A stretch of DNA of 64,000 bases from Glaciecola blandensis (GTDB lineage Bacteria; Pseudomonadota; Gammaproteobacteria; Enterobacterales; Alteromonadaceae): positions 62,001-126,000 of the forward strand of contig NZ_JAVRIE010000002.1 in the NCBI RefSeq assembly GCF_031846165.1, read 5' to 3'. The translations under genes were made by a program, and so were the position numbers. Below the pieces are notes generated by a model. That model did not search any database. It was not told the origin of the DNA and saw only the letters and a program-made list of their open reading frames with translations. Every line of letters begins with the position of its first letter. Position 1 is the first letter of the stretch. Positions 39,527 to 48,691 of this stretch are shown here, in pieces.

Positions 39527-40864
39527 CTAATATGCTGTTGCGACAATTGCATTCGCTAACTTTCGAAATGCGGCAACATTCGCACCTCGTTCATAATCTA
39601 TAATGTCACTATCGGAATTTTTGCCTTCTTGAACGCATTGCTCATGGATATTTTTCATTGCTGCCTTGAGCTCTTCTTCTAGAGTTTGCTCAGATTGATA
39701 GCGCATAGCAGCGTTCTGCTGCATTTCAAAGCCGGATAAAATAACCCCGCCGGCATTCGCTGCTTTACCAGGCACGAACGTGATCTTATGCTGCTTAAAA
39801 TACTGAACAGCCTTTTGTGTGCATGGCATGTTGGCTCCTTCAACGACGAATAGAGCACCATGATTTACAATGTCTTTTGCTTCTTGTTCGTCAACTTCGT
39901 TTTGAGTAGCGCAGGGCATCGCGATAGTGCTGTCGATGCACCAAGGGCTTTGGTCTTTAATAAATTCAGCTTCGCTCTCATCAGCCAATGCCGACAATGC
40001 GTTTTCTGCGTTTTGCCCTTCGGTCAAAAGCCAGCGAATATCAGATGCAGAGATACCTTTTTCATTTAATAAAAAGCCTCGGCTATTCGACAGTGTTTTC
40101 ACCTTTGCCTTTTTCTCAATTGCTTTTAGGGCCGCGTGCAAAGCAACATTACCTGCGCCAGAAATACAAATAGTTTGATCTTCTAAAGCGTTCGAGTGAC
40201 TCTGCAATACTTCTTCTGTAAAGAAAATGACACCAGAGCCGGTTGCTTGAACGCGATACTCGCTCCCGCCTAGCTGAATTGGCTTGCCTGACAACACGCC
40301 ATCAAAAGACTTTTGATTCTTCAAATATTCACCGAACATATAGCCAAGCTCGGTGTCCGATACGTTAATGTCACCGGCAGGCACGTCGCTATTAGCACCG
40401 ATATAGGGTTGCAATGCGCGCATGTAAGCTTTGCAAAATCGTCTAATTTCACTCTTTGATGCAGTTTTTGGATCGAAGTCAGCACCGCCTTTACCCGCAC
40501 CTAAAGCGAGTCCGGTGAGCGCGTTCTTAAAGCTTTGCTCATATGCTAAAAATTTGAGCACAGACGTGTTAACACTTGGATGGAAACGAGTACCCCCTTT
40601 GTAGGGCCCCAATATGTTGCTGTGTTGAACACGGTAACCCTGATTTACTCTACAAGTACCAGTGTCGTCTTCCCATTCAACCTTGAACTGAAGCACTCTG
40701 TCGGGCGTGATTAAACGCTGCAAGACATTATGCTTTTTATAGTCTTCATTGGCATTCACGATAGGAACAATGTGTTGAAAGCTTTCTTCTAAAGCTTGGC
40801 GGTATTCCACTTCATGTTGAGTATGTTGACCAAGCCAAGATAAGGTATCTGTGTGTAGAGACAT
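39527..40864 (-). CDS. gdhA: NADP-specific glutamate dehydrogenase
   Basis: This 445-aa enzyme interconverts 2-oxoglutarate plus ammonia and glutamate. It shows PYKGGTRFHPSVN and GAGKGGADFDPK with the catalytic lysines, and the Rossmann motif ISGAGNVALHAA. Length matches E. coli GdhA (447 aa). The ATG at 40864 is used because GGAG lies 6 nt upstream; an upstream start at 40909 would add 15 residues not found in the family. Its position at the head of a stress gene run suggests a role in making glutamate as a compatible solute (inference). Confidence 0.95.
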   Translation of the reverse strand: MSLHTDTLSWLGQHTQHEVEYRQALEESFQHIVPIVNANEDYKKHNVLQRLITPDRVLQFKVEWEDDTGTCRVNQGYRVQHSNILGPYKGGTRFHPSVNTSVLKFLAYEQSFKNALTGLALGAGKGGADFDPKTASKSEIRRFCKAYMRALQPYIGANSDVPAGDINVSDTELGYMFGEYLKNQKSFDGVLSGKPIQLGGSEYRVQATGSGVIFFTEEVLQSHSNALEDQTICISGAGNVALHAALKAIEKKAKVKTLSNSRGFLLNEKGISASDIRWLLTEGQNAENALSALADESEAEFIKDQSPWCIDSTIAMPCATQNEVDEQEAKDIVNHGALFVVEGANMPCTQKAVQYFKQHKITFVPGKAANAGGVILSGFEMQQNAAMRYQSEQTLEEELKAAMKNIHEQCVQEGKNSDSDIIDYERGANVAAFRKLANAIVATAY

Positions 40865-41028
40865 GTGTACTCCGAAATTAGTAATTAACGGAGGTGTTTC
40901 AATATACATGCCATTCGTTTTATTTTTCTATCGTTATGATTTTATTGGTAAAAATAATATATTGAAAATAATCAGGCGGGTGTTTTGGTAAGAAGTACAG
41001 AACCTATGAAATTTTTACATAGGCTCTT

Positions 41029-42426
41029 TTAGTCAATATCGCTGATACCTAATTTACGCAGACGCTGGTTAATTGCAGTCAAATCAAGCTCGCAGTGTAA
41101 TTGACTTTGATGGCTGAACAACTTTTTAAGTGCCATGGCCTGAGTCTTAATAGGAGCAATTAAATGCTCTGGATTTTCACTCGCTTCAATTAAGGCGTGA
41201 AAAGTGTCTAGTAGATGACAAACAACCGCCGGGCGTTGCACTGCCGATTGCCTAATTTGTGTGAAGGCATTGGCAAAAATCTCTGCAAATGATTCGTCAC
41301 AAGTGACTAGTCTTGCATTATCATCGGTATCGAGCATTAAATTGGAAGGTAAATTGCTCACAGTGAATGTGCCTAATGCACAAGCAATTTTATCAATACA
41401 GTTTTTTGCAGTATGCGGGTCATCCATGCTTGGTGAGAGTGCTCGCAAGGCGATTTCAACCAGTTGACTTATCGCATATTCTGGATCTTGCAGTGGCGTG
41501 CGTTTGTCACCTATCTCCAAAAAGCGCGACTGTGTGTATTCTTCCAAGTTAATGTCTGGGTCGTTAGTATATAAAGTCGCTATTGACGCTCCATTGATGA
41601 GATATTTTCCTGCCCTTGAATTCAGCTCAATAAAGCCCTTAGACTTTTTGGCGAGCTGCACCAATGCACCATATTCAATAGCTTGAACATAGCCGGGTAG
41701 CGATGCGCGAATCTGGTACTTTTCAGAGTATTCGCTCAAAGTTGGTTTGGCTTCATTCGACCCTAGTTTGTAGGCCATATTGTTATTTGCTTGGCTACTG
41801 TCATGGTGTTGTTGGAGGGCCTTCATATCTGCCATGAGTGATTTAGCAATCGTTTCCACAACGTTATCCGCTTGAATCGAGCTGGCCACATGATGGATAA
41901 AGAAAATGAGGGTGACAACACATAAAATGGCACTGATAAACACCACTGCAACCGGATAGCCTAAGTAGGCTTCTGTACTGTGAGCCTGTTCGAATAATTG
42001 CTTGTTTTGTGTATTTAACTTGGTGTAAACAATCACACTGTAGACGAATGTAGAGGTAAATAAGCCAAGCGTGAACTGGGTTTTCTTACTTTCCATAAAG
42101 CTTCGAATAATGCGGGGGCCAAATTGACCGGATGCCATGACGAGCGCAACCAAGGTCATAGAGAATGCAATACTGATCACGGATATTGTCGATGACGCGA
42201 CTAAGTTGCTCATTCCTTGACTGGCAGTAACATCATTAATCTTTAGCAGATTGAGTATCCTGAGGTCTGTAGAGGAAAACGGGCTGAGGAGTAAACCAAA
42301 AAATATCGCAACAAAAACCATCATAAGAGGAGCGAACCAAAAACTTCCGCTCACCTGAATGGCGGTTTTCTTTAGTTTCACGCTCAACTTCTTGGGGCCT
42401 GTCACAATTGATTCAAAAAAACTCAT
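41029..42426 (-). CDS. DUF2254 predicted membrane protein
   Basis: This 465-aa inner-membrane protein has four hydrophobic segments in the first 190 residues and a soluble C-terminal half. The segment IAFSMTLVALVMASGQFGPRIIRSFM is characteristic of DUF2254. No function is established. It sits in the stress block on the same strand as gdhA. Confidence 0.88.
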   Translation of the reverse strand: MSFFESIVTGPKKLSVKLKKTAIQVSGSFWFAPLMMVFVAIFFGLLLSPFSSTDLRILNLLKINDVTASQGMSNLVASSTISVISIAFSMTLVALVMASGQFGPRIIRSFMESKKTQFTLGLFTSTFVYSVIVYTKLNTQNKQLFEQAHSTEAYLGYPVAVVFISAILCVVTLIFFIHHVASSIQADNVVETIAKSLMADMKALQQHHDSSQANNNMAYKLGSNEAKPTLSEYSEKYQIRASLPGYVQAIEYGALVQLAKKSKGFIELNSRAGKYLINGASIATLYTNDPDINLEEYTQSRFLEIGDKRTPLQDPEYAISQLVEIALRALSPSMDDPHTAKNCIDKIACALGTFTVSNLPSNLMLDTDDNARLVTCDESFAEIFANAFTQIRQSAVQRPAVVCHLLDTFHALIEASENPEHLIAPIKTQAMALKKLFSHQSQLHCELDLTAINQRLRKLGISDID

Positions 42427-42436
42427 GCTTTTTCCT

Positions 42437-42467
42437 TAAAAAGCCCCAGTGATAACATCCCTGGGGC
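42437..42467 (-). terminator. Rho-independent terminator (minus strand)
   Basis: GCCCCAG (42443-42449) pairs with CTGGGGC (42461-42467), with an A-run at 42438-42442 that reads as T on the minus strand. It ends the small secreted protein gene before DUF2254. Confidence 0.8.
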
Positions 42468-42496
42468 GCTTGTTACTTTTTCAAAATCAAATCACT

Positions 42497-42868
42497 TTAT
42501 TGTTTTGCAATTTCAGTGACGACCTTATCGGTTTTTGCCATTGCTTGATATGTTTTACGTATTTCTTCAGCTTTACCGCTGCTTGAAGCTGGAATAATCA
42601 GGCGTGTCGTTTCGCCATCGAGCTTAATTTCAATCTCATGTTTTACCCCTTCAATCGTCATGGCAAGGGTCTCACTTGGTTTTTTAACCTTAAACATTTT
42701 TTCGAGGTTTTTGTCCTCTAGTAACACTTTGTCTGGCGTATCAACGTCAACTTTTATCTCGTCTTTAGTTGAAGCCATCGCTACTGAAGTGTAGCCAAAA
42801 AATGTACAGATTACTGCTACTGATAGTAACTGTGTTGTTGTTCTGATCGTTTTCTTAATGTTTTTCAT
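42497..42868 (-). CDS. Small secreted protein of unknown function
   Basis: This 123-aa protein has a signal peptide (AVAMAS cleavage region near 32) and a mature domain of about 90 residues with alternating strands (LAMTIEGVKHEIEIKLDGETTRLIIPA). I do not recognise the family. A terminator follows directly. It lies within the envelope-stress block. Confidence 0.7.
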   Translation of the reverse strand: MKNIKKTIRTTTQLLSVAVICTFFGYTSVAMASTKDEIKVDVDTPDKVLLEDKNLEKMFKVKKPSETLAMTIEGVKHEIEIKLDGETTRLIIPASSSGKAEEIRKTYQAMAKTDKVVTEIAKQ

Positions 42869-42943
42869 GATATCTCCTAAGGGTGAGGACTAGTAATAAA
42901 TAGCCCTATTTTCAGCTAAGCCATAAAACTGAGTGACTGCTAA

Positions 42944-42975
42944 CAAAAATGCCGCTACGTTCAGGCAGCGGCATT
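42944..42975 (-). terminator. Rho-independent terminator (minus strand)
   Basis: AATGCCGCT (42948-42956) pairs with AGCGGCATT (42967-42975), followed on the minus strand by TTT. It ends the small acidic lipoprotein gene. Confidence 0.85.
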
Positions 42976-43000
42976 GACTTTATGTACTCGCTTTTTAGAT

Positions 43001-43198
43001 TTAGCAGTCTTTATCTTTTGCGTCTGTTGCTTCTTTTGCGTCTTCACACGCATCTTCCACTGCGTTACCTGCATCCTCAACAATTTCGTCTATATTCTCG
43101 CCCGCTTCTTCTGCTGGGCCTTCTGAACATGCGCTTAAGCCCATGGCGAAGAAAATTGCTAATGCTGCAGTGCCAAATTTTTTCATTGAGTTTGTCAT
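43001..43198 (-). CDS. Small acidic lipoprotein
   Basis: This protein of 65 aa (61 if started at the inner ATG at 43186) has a lipobox GLSAC and a mature part rich in Glu, Asp and Ala with helical heptads (AGENIDEIVEDAGNAVEDACEDAKE). It resembles entericidin-like or YtxH-type small stress lipoproteins only in style. It lies 49 bp after the DUF1328 gene and may share its transcript. Confidence 0.75.
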   Translation of the reverse strand: MTNSMKKFGTAALAIFFAMGLSACSEGPAEEAGENIDEIVEDAGNAVEDACEDAKEATDAKDKDC

Positions 43199-43247
43199 AA
43201 TGATTCCTTTTTTTAATGTGTTGATAAATTGAATGACCTTAGTCTAG

Positions 43248-43424
43248 CTAGACTTGAGGCTTCTTACCTTTCAAAGCTCCTGCGACCAATGAAATGACTA
43301 AGAGTACGATAAATACAAAGAATAGAATTTTCGCTATTCCTGTCGCAGCTCCTGCAATACCCGTAAATCCGAATAGTGCCGCGATAATTGCGATAATAAA
43401 AAATGTAATTGCCCAACTTAACAT
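43248..43424 (-). CDS. DUF1328 (YtjA-like) small membrane protein
   Basis: This 58-aa protein, MLSWAITFFIIAIIAALFGF then TGIAGAATGIAKILFFVFIV, has two transmembrane helices and the conserved GFTGIAGAATGIAKILF core of DUF1328/YtjA. Stress induction is common in this family. AAGGAGAAAG precedes the ATG. A sigma-54-like promoter lies about 90 bp upstream. An overlapping frame at 43264-43467 is a shadow. Confidence 0.92.
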   Translation of the reverse strand: MLSWAITFFIIAIIAALFGFTGIAGAATGIAKILFFVFIVLLVISLVAGALKGKKPQV

Positions 43425-43509
43425 GGCTTTCTCCTTTTTTGATTGTCACTGCAAAGATGTTGAACACATCAATGCGACTCCTGATTTCGGTGATTGTTAT
43501 TCTTGAAGT

Positions 43510-43526
43510 TGCACAATAGATGCCAA
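43510..43526 (-). promoter_or_regulatory. Sigma-54 promoter-like site before the DUF1328 gene
   Basis: On the minus strand TTGGCATCTATTGTGCA has GG and GC exactly 10 nt apart, with TTGGCA at -24 and TGCA at -12. The predicted start lies about 75 nt before the ATG at 43424, the same spacing as at mscS. Confidence 0.6.
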
Positions 43527-43731
43527 TAGATAAGGCATTGAAAATGTTAGATTATATTTTTTTAGTTAAGCTTTCGTGCAGCGAACATGGAAATTTTTAC
43601 ACACTTAAGTGGAACATCTTACTCAATAGTAAATAATGCTGGGTTTTTGCTTAACTAAAGCTTTACACTAATAGCAGATGAATCAGATGTCTTACTGATT
43701 AAAGTGAGATGAAAACCTAAGAGAACACACC

Positions 43732-45141
43732 ATGCATGAAATAAAGTGCCCGCACTGTCAAAAGGCGTTTAAGGTTGATGAAACTTCCTATGCTGACATC
43801 CTCAAGCAAGTGAGGGATGAAGAGTTCGAGCATCAGTTACATGAGCGCTTGGCGCTAGCAGAAAAAGACAAAGTGAACGCCTTAGAGCTGGCTAAGAGCC
43901 AGGCGAGTAGCGAAATACAGAAAAACACCGCTGCTAAAGAGTCTGAAATACAGGCATTGAAAGCCGAGCTAGGTAATGTAGAAGTCAGCAAAAAGCTCGC
44001 GGTCAGTGAAGCGCTTGAGTCTATTAAAAAAGAGCGTGATGCACTTGCGAATAATCTTGAGCAGGCAAAACGAGATAAAGAAGCGGCGTTAGAACTGGCG
44101 AACCTGAAGTTGCAAAGTGAGTTGAAAGAAGTCCTTTCTACCAAAGATAAAGAAATCGACAACTTACGTACTCAACTTAACTCCATTCAATTGGAGCAAA
44201 AAGTCGCTATTACGACCGCTGTTAGCCAGGTTGAGAAAGAACGTGACGAGCTTAAAAGTGGTTTACAGCATGCTGCCTTAGAGAAGCAGTTAGCAGAAAA
44301 GTCGCTTACTGATAAATATGAAACACAAATAAAAGACCGAGATGAAGCTATTGAACGTCTTAAGGATATGAAGGCGCGCTTGTCGACGAAAATGGTAGGT
44401 GAGTCCCTCGAAATCCATTGTGAAACGGAGTTTAATCGAATCCGCTCAACCGCATTCCCTCGTGCTTATTTTGAGAAAGACAACGACGCAAGCTCTGGTA
44501 GTAAAGGAGACTATATTTTTCGTGACTCAGACGAAGAAGGCACTGAAATTGTTTCTGTCATGTTTGAAATGAAAAACGAAAGCGATACTACAGCGACGAA
44601 GAAAAAGAACGAAGATTTCTTCAAAGAGTTGGATAAGGACAGAAATGAGAAGGGATGCGAGTATGCTATTTTGGTTTCATTATTGGAGCCAGAAAATGAC
44701 CTTTACAATACAGGTATTGTCGACGTATTCCATCGCTATCCTAAGATGTATGTGGTTCGCCCTCAGTTCTTCATTCCAATTATTACGCTTCTTCGAAATG
44801 CAGCAATGAAATCCTTGGAATACAAGAAGGAGCTTGCCTTAGTGCGCGAACAAAGCGTCGATATTACAAACTTCGAGGAAGACTTAGAAAAATTTAAGTC
44901 AGCTTTTGCAAAAAACTATGAGCTGGCGAACCGAAAATTTCAAACCGCCATTGATGAAATTGATAAATCGATTAATCATTTGCAAAAAACCAAAGACGCG
45001 CTGCTGAGCACAGATAGAAACTTGCGCTTGGCGAATGATAAGTCGCAAGATGTGACTATCAAGAAGCTGACGCGTCGCAACCCTACGATGGCTGCTAAGT
45101 TTGCTGAAATTGAGGAGAGCGACACTAAGGACAAGGGATAG
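43732..45141 (+). CDS. DUF2130 coiled-coil protein
   Basis: This 469-aa protein begins with a half zinc-ribbon (KCPHCQKAF), followed by a coiled coil over about 20-230 and a globular DUF2130 domain (about 235-440). The domain shows GDYIF...VMFEMKNE, a D-xn-ExK spacing that recalls PD-(D/E)xK nucleases (inference). The function is not known. Another short coiled coil follows near 390-440. A terminator lies at 45177. Confidence 0.88.
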   Translation: MHEIKCPHCQKAFKVDETSYADILKQVRDEEFEHQLHERLALAEKDKVNALELAKSQASSEIQKNTAAKESEIQALKAELGNVEVSKKLAVSEALESIKKERDALANNLEQAKRDKEAALELANLKLQSELKEVLSTKDKEIDNLRTQLNSIQLEQKVAITTAVSQVEKERDELKSGLQHAALEKQLAEKSLTDKYETQIKDRDEAIERLKDMKARLSTKMVGESLEIHCETEFNRIRSTAFPRAYFEKDNDASSGSKGDYIFRDSDEEGTEIVSVMFEMKNESDTTATKKKNEDFFKELDKDRNEKGCEYAILVSLLEPENDLYNTGIVDVFHRYPKMYVVRPQFFIPIITLLRNAAMKSLEYKKELALVREQSVDITNFEEDLEKFKSAFAKNYELANRKFQTAIDEIDKSINHLQKTKDALLSTDRNLRLANDKSQDVTIKKLTRRNPTMAAKFAEIEESDTKDKG

Positions 45142-45176
45142 ATAACGTTGACTTATAGATACAATCTATTTGCTCT

Positions 45177-45197
45177 AAGCTCGGCGTGAGCTTTTTA
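45177..45197 (+). terminator. Rho-independent terminator after DUF2130 gene
   Basis: AAGCTC pairs with GAGCTT around a 5-nt loop and is followed by TTT. Confidence 0.7.
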
Positions 45198-45208
45198 TAA
45201 TCACAAGG

Positions 45209-45787
45209 TTAGACTTTACCAATCTCAGTCGCTTCAGGGACCTCAACTAACTTTCCGGTTTTGCAATCATAAATATAGCCATACACGGGAATGTTATTGG
45301 GGACCAAATTACTTGAACGTATGCGCTGAACATCTTCAACTACGCTTTTTGCATTGTCCTTAAATGTCAGCCAGTTAATATATTTACCGTCAGTGCTGCC
45401 ACCTTCGGTTTGTTGATTGCGCCAGCCATTTTCATCTACCGTCGCTGTCGCTAAGCTGTCTTCTAATAAATCACCCATGATATTGCTATCAAACAACTCC
45501 ATGCCGCAGTCGGTATGGTGAATCACAAACCATTCGTTTGTACCTAAAAGTTTATGTGAAATGACTAAGGAACGGATAGCATCGTCGCTGGCTCGCCCTC
45601 CAGCATTTCTTATTACATGCGCATCACCTTCAGCCAAGCCAGCATATTTGGCTGGATCAAGACGCGCATCCATGCATGTTAAAATGGCAAAACCTCTTGC
45701 TGGTGGTAATGCTAAGTCTGCTTTGTCACCGAAGTTTTCAGCATATTCTGCATTTGCAGCTAAGACTTCTGATTTAATTGTGCTCAT
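45209..45787 (-). CDS. Beta-carbonic anhydrase
   Basis: This 192-aa enzyme interconverts CO2 and bicarbonate. The zinc ligands are Cys38 (LTCMDARLDP, with Asp40), His91 and Cys94 (HHTDCGMELF). The sequence resembles the short beta-class clade known from actinobacterial anhydrases rather than the E. coli Can type. It is monocistronic, between DUF2130 and the ars operon. Confidence 0.93.
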   Translation of the reverse strand: MSTIKSEVLAANAEYAENFGDKADLALPPARGFAILTCMDARLDPAKYAGLAEGDAHVIRNAGGRASDDAIRSLVISHKLLGTNEWFVIHHTDCGMELFDSNIMGDLLEDSLATATVDENGWRNQQTEGGSTDGKYINWLTFKDNAKSVVEDVQRIRSSNLVPNNIPVYGYIYDCKTGKLVEVPEATEIGKV

Positions 45788-45922
45788 ATATAGGTACTCG
45801 TTTTTGAAAGTAAGGACCTGAGTATAGAGCGTGGTTGATTGTTAGCGCTATTAAATAAAAAGAGCGATTTGTTATTTCAAAGTTATTATGGTTATAGCGG
45901 CAATATGTGACACCAACCTTCA

Positions 45923-46948
45923 TTACTGCTCAGGCTTGAACCAATGTTGCGTGCGGTTAGCAAACCAAACGAGTGAAAGCATCACCGGTACTTCTACTAA
46001 TACACCGACAACGGTGGCAAGAGCGGCACCCGAATGTAGGCCGAATAGTGAAATTGCAACGGCAACGGCGAGTTCAAAGAAATTTGATGTTCCTATCATA
46101 CAAGCAGGAGCTGCAACGTTATGAGGTAACTTCATTCGCTTGGCCAACCAATAAGCAATCGCAAATATTCCGTACGTTTGAATGAGTAAAGGAATTGCGA
46201 TTAAAACGATTGCTTCAGGTTTCGATAAAATCGTATCAGCTTGAAAGCCAAATAAAAGTGTGACGGTTGCCAATAAGCCAAGTATCGACCACGGTTTCAT
46301 TATCGCAAGAAATGAATCGACTCTGGACAGGTCGCCCTTCTTGTCCAATTTTTTACGCGTAATCGCGCCGGCTAATAACGGAACTAAAACGTACAAAACT
46401 ACCGACAACACTAAGGTGTCCCAAGGCACGGTGATATCAGTTACGCCAAGTAATAAGCCAGCAATGGGGGCAAAGGCAAATATCATGATGATGTCGTTTA
46501 TCGACACTTGCACCAAGGTATAGTTTGCATCTCCTTTCGTCATTTGGCTCCACACAAAAACCATGGCAGTGCAGGGGGCAACACCCAGCAAAATCATCCC
46601 CGCGATATACTCGGTTGCGGTTTCAGGATCGACCCAATCTGCAAATAATACCTTGAAGAACAACCAGCCAAGAAAGGCCATGGTGAAAGGCTTGATCATC
46701 CAATTTATCACTAAAGTGAGTGCAAGGCCTTTCGGTTTTTTACCCACGTCTTTAAGTGATGAGAAGTCTATCTGCACCATCATAGGATAAATCATCAGCC
46801 AGATAAGCACGGCAATCACAATGTTTACATGCGCAAATTCGAGCTCTGAGACGACAGTAAAAAAACCTGGCATGAAGCTCCCTGCAACAATACCAACAAT
46901 GATGGCGAGACCAACCCAGACCGACAAATACCTTTCAAATAAACCCAT
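45923..46948 (-). CDS. arsB: ACR3-family arsenite efflux permease
   Basis: This 341-aa inner-membrane protein has about ten helices. The ACR3 signatures are visible: GVAPCTAMVFVWSQMTKGD with the essential Cys, and IGTSNFFELAVAVAI. It exports arsenite. It is the last gene of the arsR-arsC-arsH-ACR3 run, 9 bp after arsH. Confidence 0.95.
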   Translation of the reverse strand: MGLFERYLSVWVGLAIIVGIVAGSFMPGFFTVVSELEFAHVNIVIAVLIWLMIYPMMVQIDFSSLKDVGKKPKGLALTLVINWMIKPFTMAFLGWLFFKVLFADWVDPETATEYIAGMILLGVAPCTAMVFVWSQMTKGDANYTLVQVSINDIIMIFAFAPIAGLLLGVTDITVPWDTLVLSVVLYVLVPLLAGAITRKKLDKKGDLSRVDSFLAIMKPWSILGLLATVTLLFGFQADTILSKPEAIVLIAIPLLIQTYGIFAIAYWLAKRMKLPHNVAAPACMIGTSNFFELAVAVAISLFGLHSGAALATVVGVLVEVPVMLSLVWFANRTQHWFKPEQ

Positions 46949-46957
46949 AGCTATGCC

Positions 46958-47677
46958 TTAAATTGATTTTTGATTAACGCGTTGGCTGACTTGTTCGGCA
47001 GTTTCAACACGCTCTGAATAACGATCCACAAAGTGGTCCTTATTATCTCGAAGAAGAAGTGTGAATTTCATCAACTCTTCCATTACATCGACTATGCGAT
47101 TGTAATAAGGAGAGGGTTTCATTCGACCATCATCGTCAAATTCTAAAAATGCTTTTGCGACTGAAGACTGATTTGGAATAGTGACCATTCTCATCCATCG
47201 TCCCAAAATTCGCATTTGATTAACGGCATTGAATGACTGAGACCCGCCGCACACCTGCATGATAGCGAGTGTTTTTCCTTGTGTAGGACGCACGCCACCC
47301 ATATTCAAAGGTACCCAATCAATTTGGCTTTTAAAGATACCGGTCATTGAGCCATGACGCTCGGGCGAGCACCATACTTGCCCTTCTGACCACATCATTA
47401 ACTCATGCAACTCTTTTACTTTTGGGTGAGAGCCGTCGTTAGTATCTGGTTGTGGAAGACCTTCGGGGTTAAAAATGCGCGTCTCTGCTCCAAAAGCATT
47501 TAATAGGCGAGCACTTTCTTCAATCACCAAACGGCTAAATGAACGCGCTCGCAATGAGCCATATAGCAACAGTATCTTAGGTTTGTGCGCTGTCGTGTTT
47601 ATTTGCATCTTGTCAGGAGCAGGCACCTCAAGCATGGCTTGATCCAGGTTTGGCATGTTCCAGTTTTCTATTGTCAT
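46958..47677 (-). CDS. arsH: ArsH, NADPH-dependent FMN reductase
   Basis: This 239-aa flavoprotein has ILLYGSLRARSFSRLV (FMN phosphate loop), the SPERHGSMTGIFKSQIDWVPL motif and QVCGGSQSFNAVNQMR. ArsH oxidises methylarsenite-type compounds and gives resistance to organoarsenicals. It overlaps arsC by 1 bp. Confidence 0.95.
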   Translation of the reverse strand: MTIENWNMPNLDQAMLEVPAPDKMQINTTAHKPKILLLYGSLRARSFSRLVIEESARLLNAFGAETRIFNPEGLPQPDTNDGSHPKVKELHELMMWSEGQVWCSPERHGSMTGIFKSQIDWVPLNMGGVRPTQGKTLAIMQVCGGSQSFNAVNQMRILGRWMRMVTIPNQSSVAKAFLEFDDDGRMKPSPYYNRIVDVMEELMKFTLLLRDNKDHFVDRYSERVETAEQVSQRVNQKSI

Positions 47678-48147
47678 TAGTGAGCTCCTAACTCAGCCAG
47701 TGCTCGTTTAAGAGACACTCTATCTAGGCCTTGTTCAGCAATATCTTTTAACTTCATCACTCGGGATGATATTTCTTCAATACAGGATAAAAAGGCGGCT
47801 TCAAGTTGAGCATCATCCCCGTCTATTTTTGAAGGATCGCTTAGCCCCCAATGCACCTTTAGGCTAGCACCGAAATAAACCGGACATGTTTCACCTGCGG
47901 CAGAATCACAGACGGTAATCACAATATCCGGCTGAAAATCTTCAAAATAATCCCATGATTGGCTATGTAAACCTTCAATAGAATGCCCAGTTTTAACAAG
48001 GTATTTCAGTGATAAAGGGTGAACCACGCCAGCAGGCTGACTTCCTGCGCTTTTTGCTTCGATTACATCACCAGCAAGTTGATTGCTTATTGCTTCAGAC
48101 AAAATACTTCTGCAGCGATTGTGAGTACAAATATAAAGAATTTTCAT
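47677..48147 (-). CDS. arsC: Arsenate reductase, LMW phosphatase (thioredoxin-type) family
   Basis: This 156-aa protein has the P-loop CTHNRCRS (Cys7-x5-Arg13) and the DP motif in LSDPSKIDG, plus further Cys residues in VCDSAAGETCP for the disulphide relay. It reduces arsenate to arsenite for export. It lies 16 bp after arsR. Confidence 0.95.
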   Translation of the reverse strand: MKILYICTHNRCRSILSEAISNQLAGDVIEAKSAGSQPAGVVHPLSLKYLVKTGHSIEGLHSQSWDYFEDFQPDIVITVCDSAAGETCPVYFGASLKVHWGLSDPSKIDGDDAQLEAAFLSCIEEISSRVMKLKDIAEQGLDRVSLKRALAELGAH

Positions 48148-48163
48148 TTGAGTTGGTCTCTCA

Positions 48164-48502
48164 TTAGCAACATTTTAGGCTTGAAGATTTTGAAGCGACC
48201 AACTTTTGTAGTGCCGTCTCAAAGTATGAACTATTATTCTGTGCTGCATTGACAATAACGTCGCGCGCCCACGCAGGGAGTTCGTGATGAAGCTTATAAA
48301 ACACCCATTTTCCCCGCCTTTCGTCGAGTAGAATGCCGCACTTACGTAATTGCGCGAGGTGACGAGATGTTTTGGGCTGATCTAAATCGAGTGCTTCCAT
48401 CAGATTACAAACACAAGCTTCACCCGCTTCTGCAATTAACAGGAGTGACTTCAATCTCGTATCGTCTGATAAGCATTTAAAGAATGTACAAGGATTCATC
48501 AT
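48164..48502 (-). CDS. arsR: ArsR family arsenic-responsive repressor
   Basis: This 112-aa winged-helix repressor has the metal site ACVCNL at the start of the recognition region, followed by DLDQPKTSRHLAQLRKCGIL, and a C-terminal CC. It represses the operon until trivalent arsenic binds. Two adjacent ATGs (48502 and 48499) are possible starts. Its operator candidates lie just upstream. Confidence 0.95.
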   Translation of the reverse strand: MMNPCTFFKCLSDDTRLKSLLLIAEAGEACVCNLMEALDLDQPKTSRHLAQLRKCGILLDERRGKWVFYKLHHELPAWARDVIVNAAQNNSSYFETALQKLVASKSSSLKCC

Positions 48503-48503
48503 T

Positions 48504-48562
48504 TATATGTCAGAATTATATGTGGAAAATAACATATGTGAAATATCGCATGTGATTGTATG
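48504..48562 (-). promoter_or_regulatory. ars operator region with spaced ATATGT repeats
   Basis: Repeats TATATGT (48504), TATATGTG (48518), CATATGTG (48533) and GCATGTG (48548) are spaced 14-15 bp apart directly before arsR. The third includes the palindrome ACATATGT. This is the likely ArsR binding region. Confidence 0.55.
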
Positions 48563-48691
48563 TAAGTAAAGTGTTTCGTTGGTGGGACAAGGTTTGAGTA
48601 CGAAAAATGAAACAGCTGGAGTGATGGAGCTAGAAAGGAAGAAAAAGGTGGCGTTGGGCAGGGAACGTCCAAGCCACCGTGTAGCTAAACT

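Noticed and set aside
43264..43467. 67-aa minus-strand frame
   Set aside because: It overlaps the DUF1328 gene in another frame and has no recognisable features; the DUF1328 frame has the conserved sequence and ribosome binding site.
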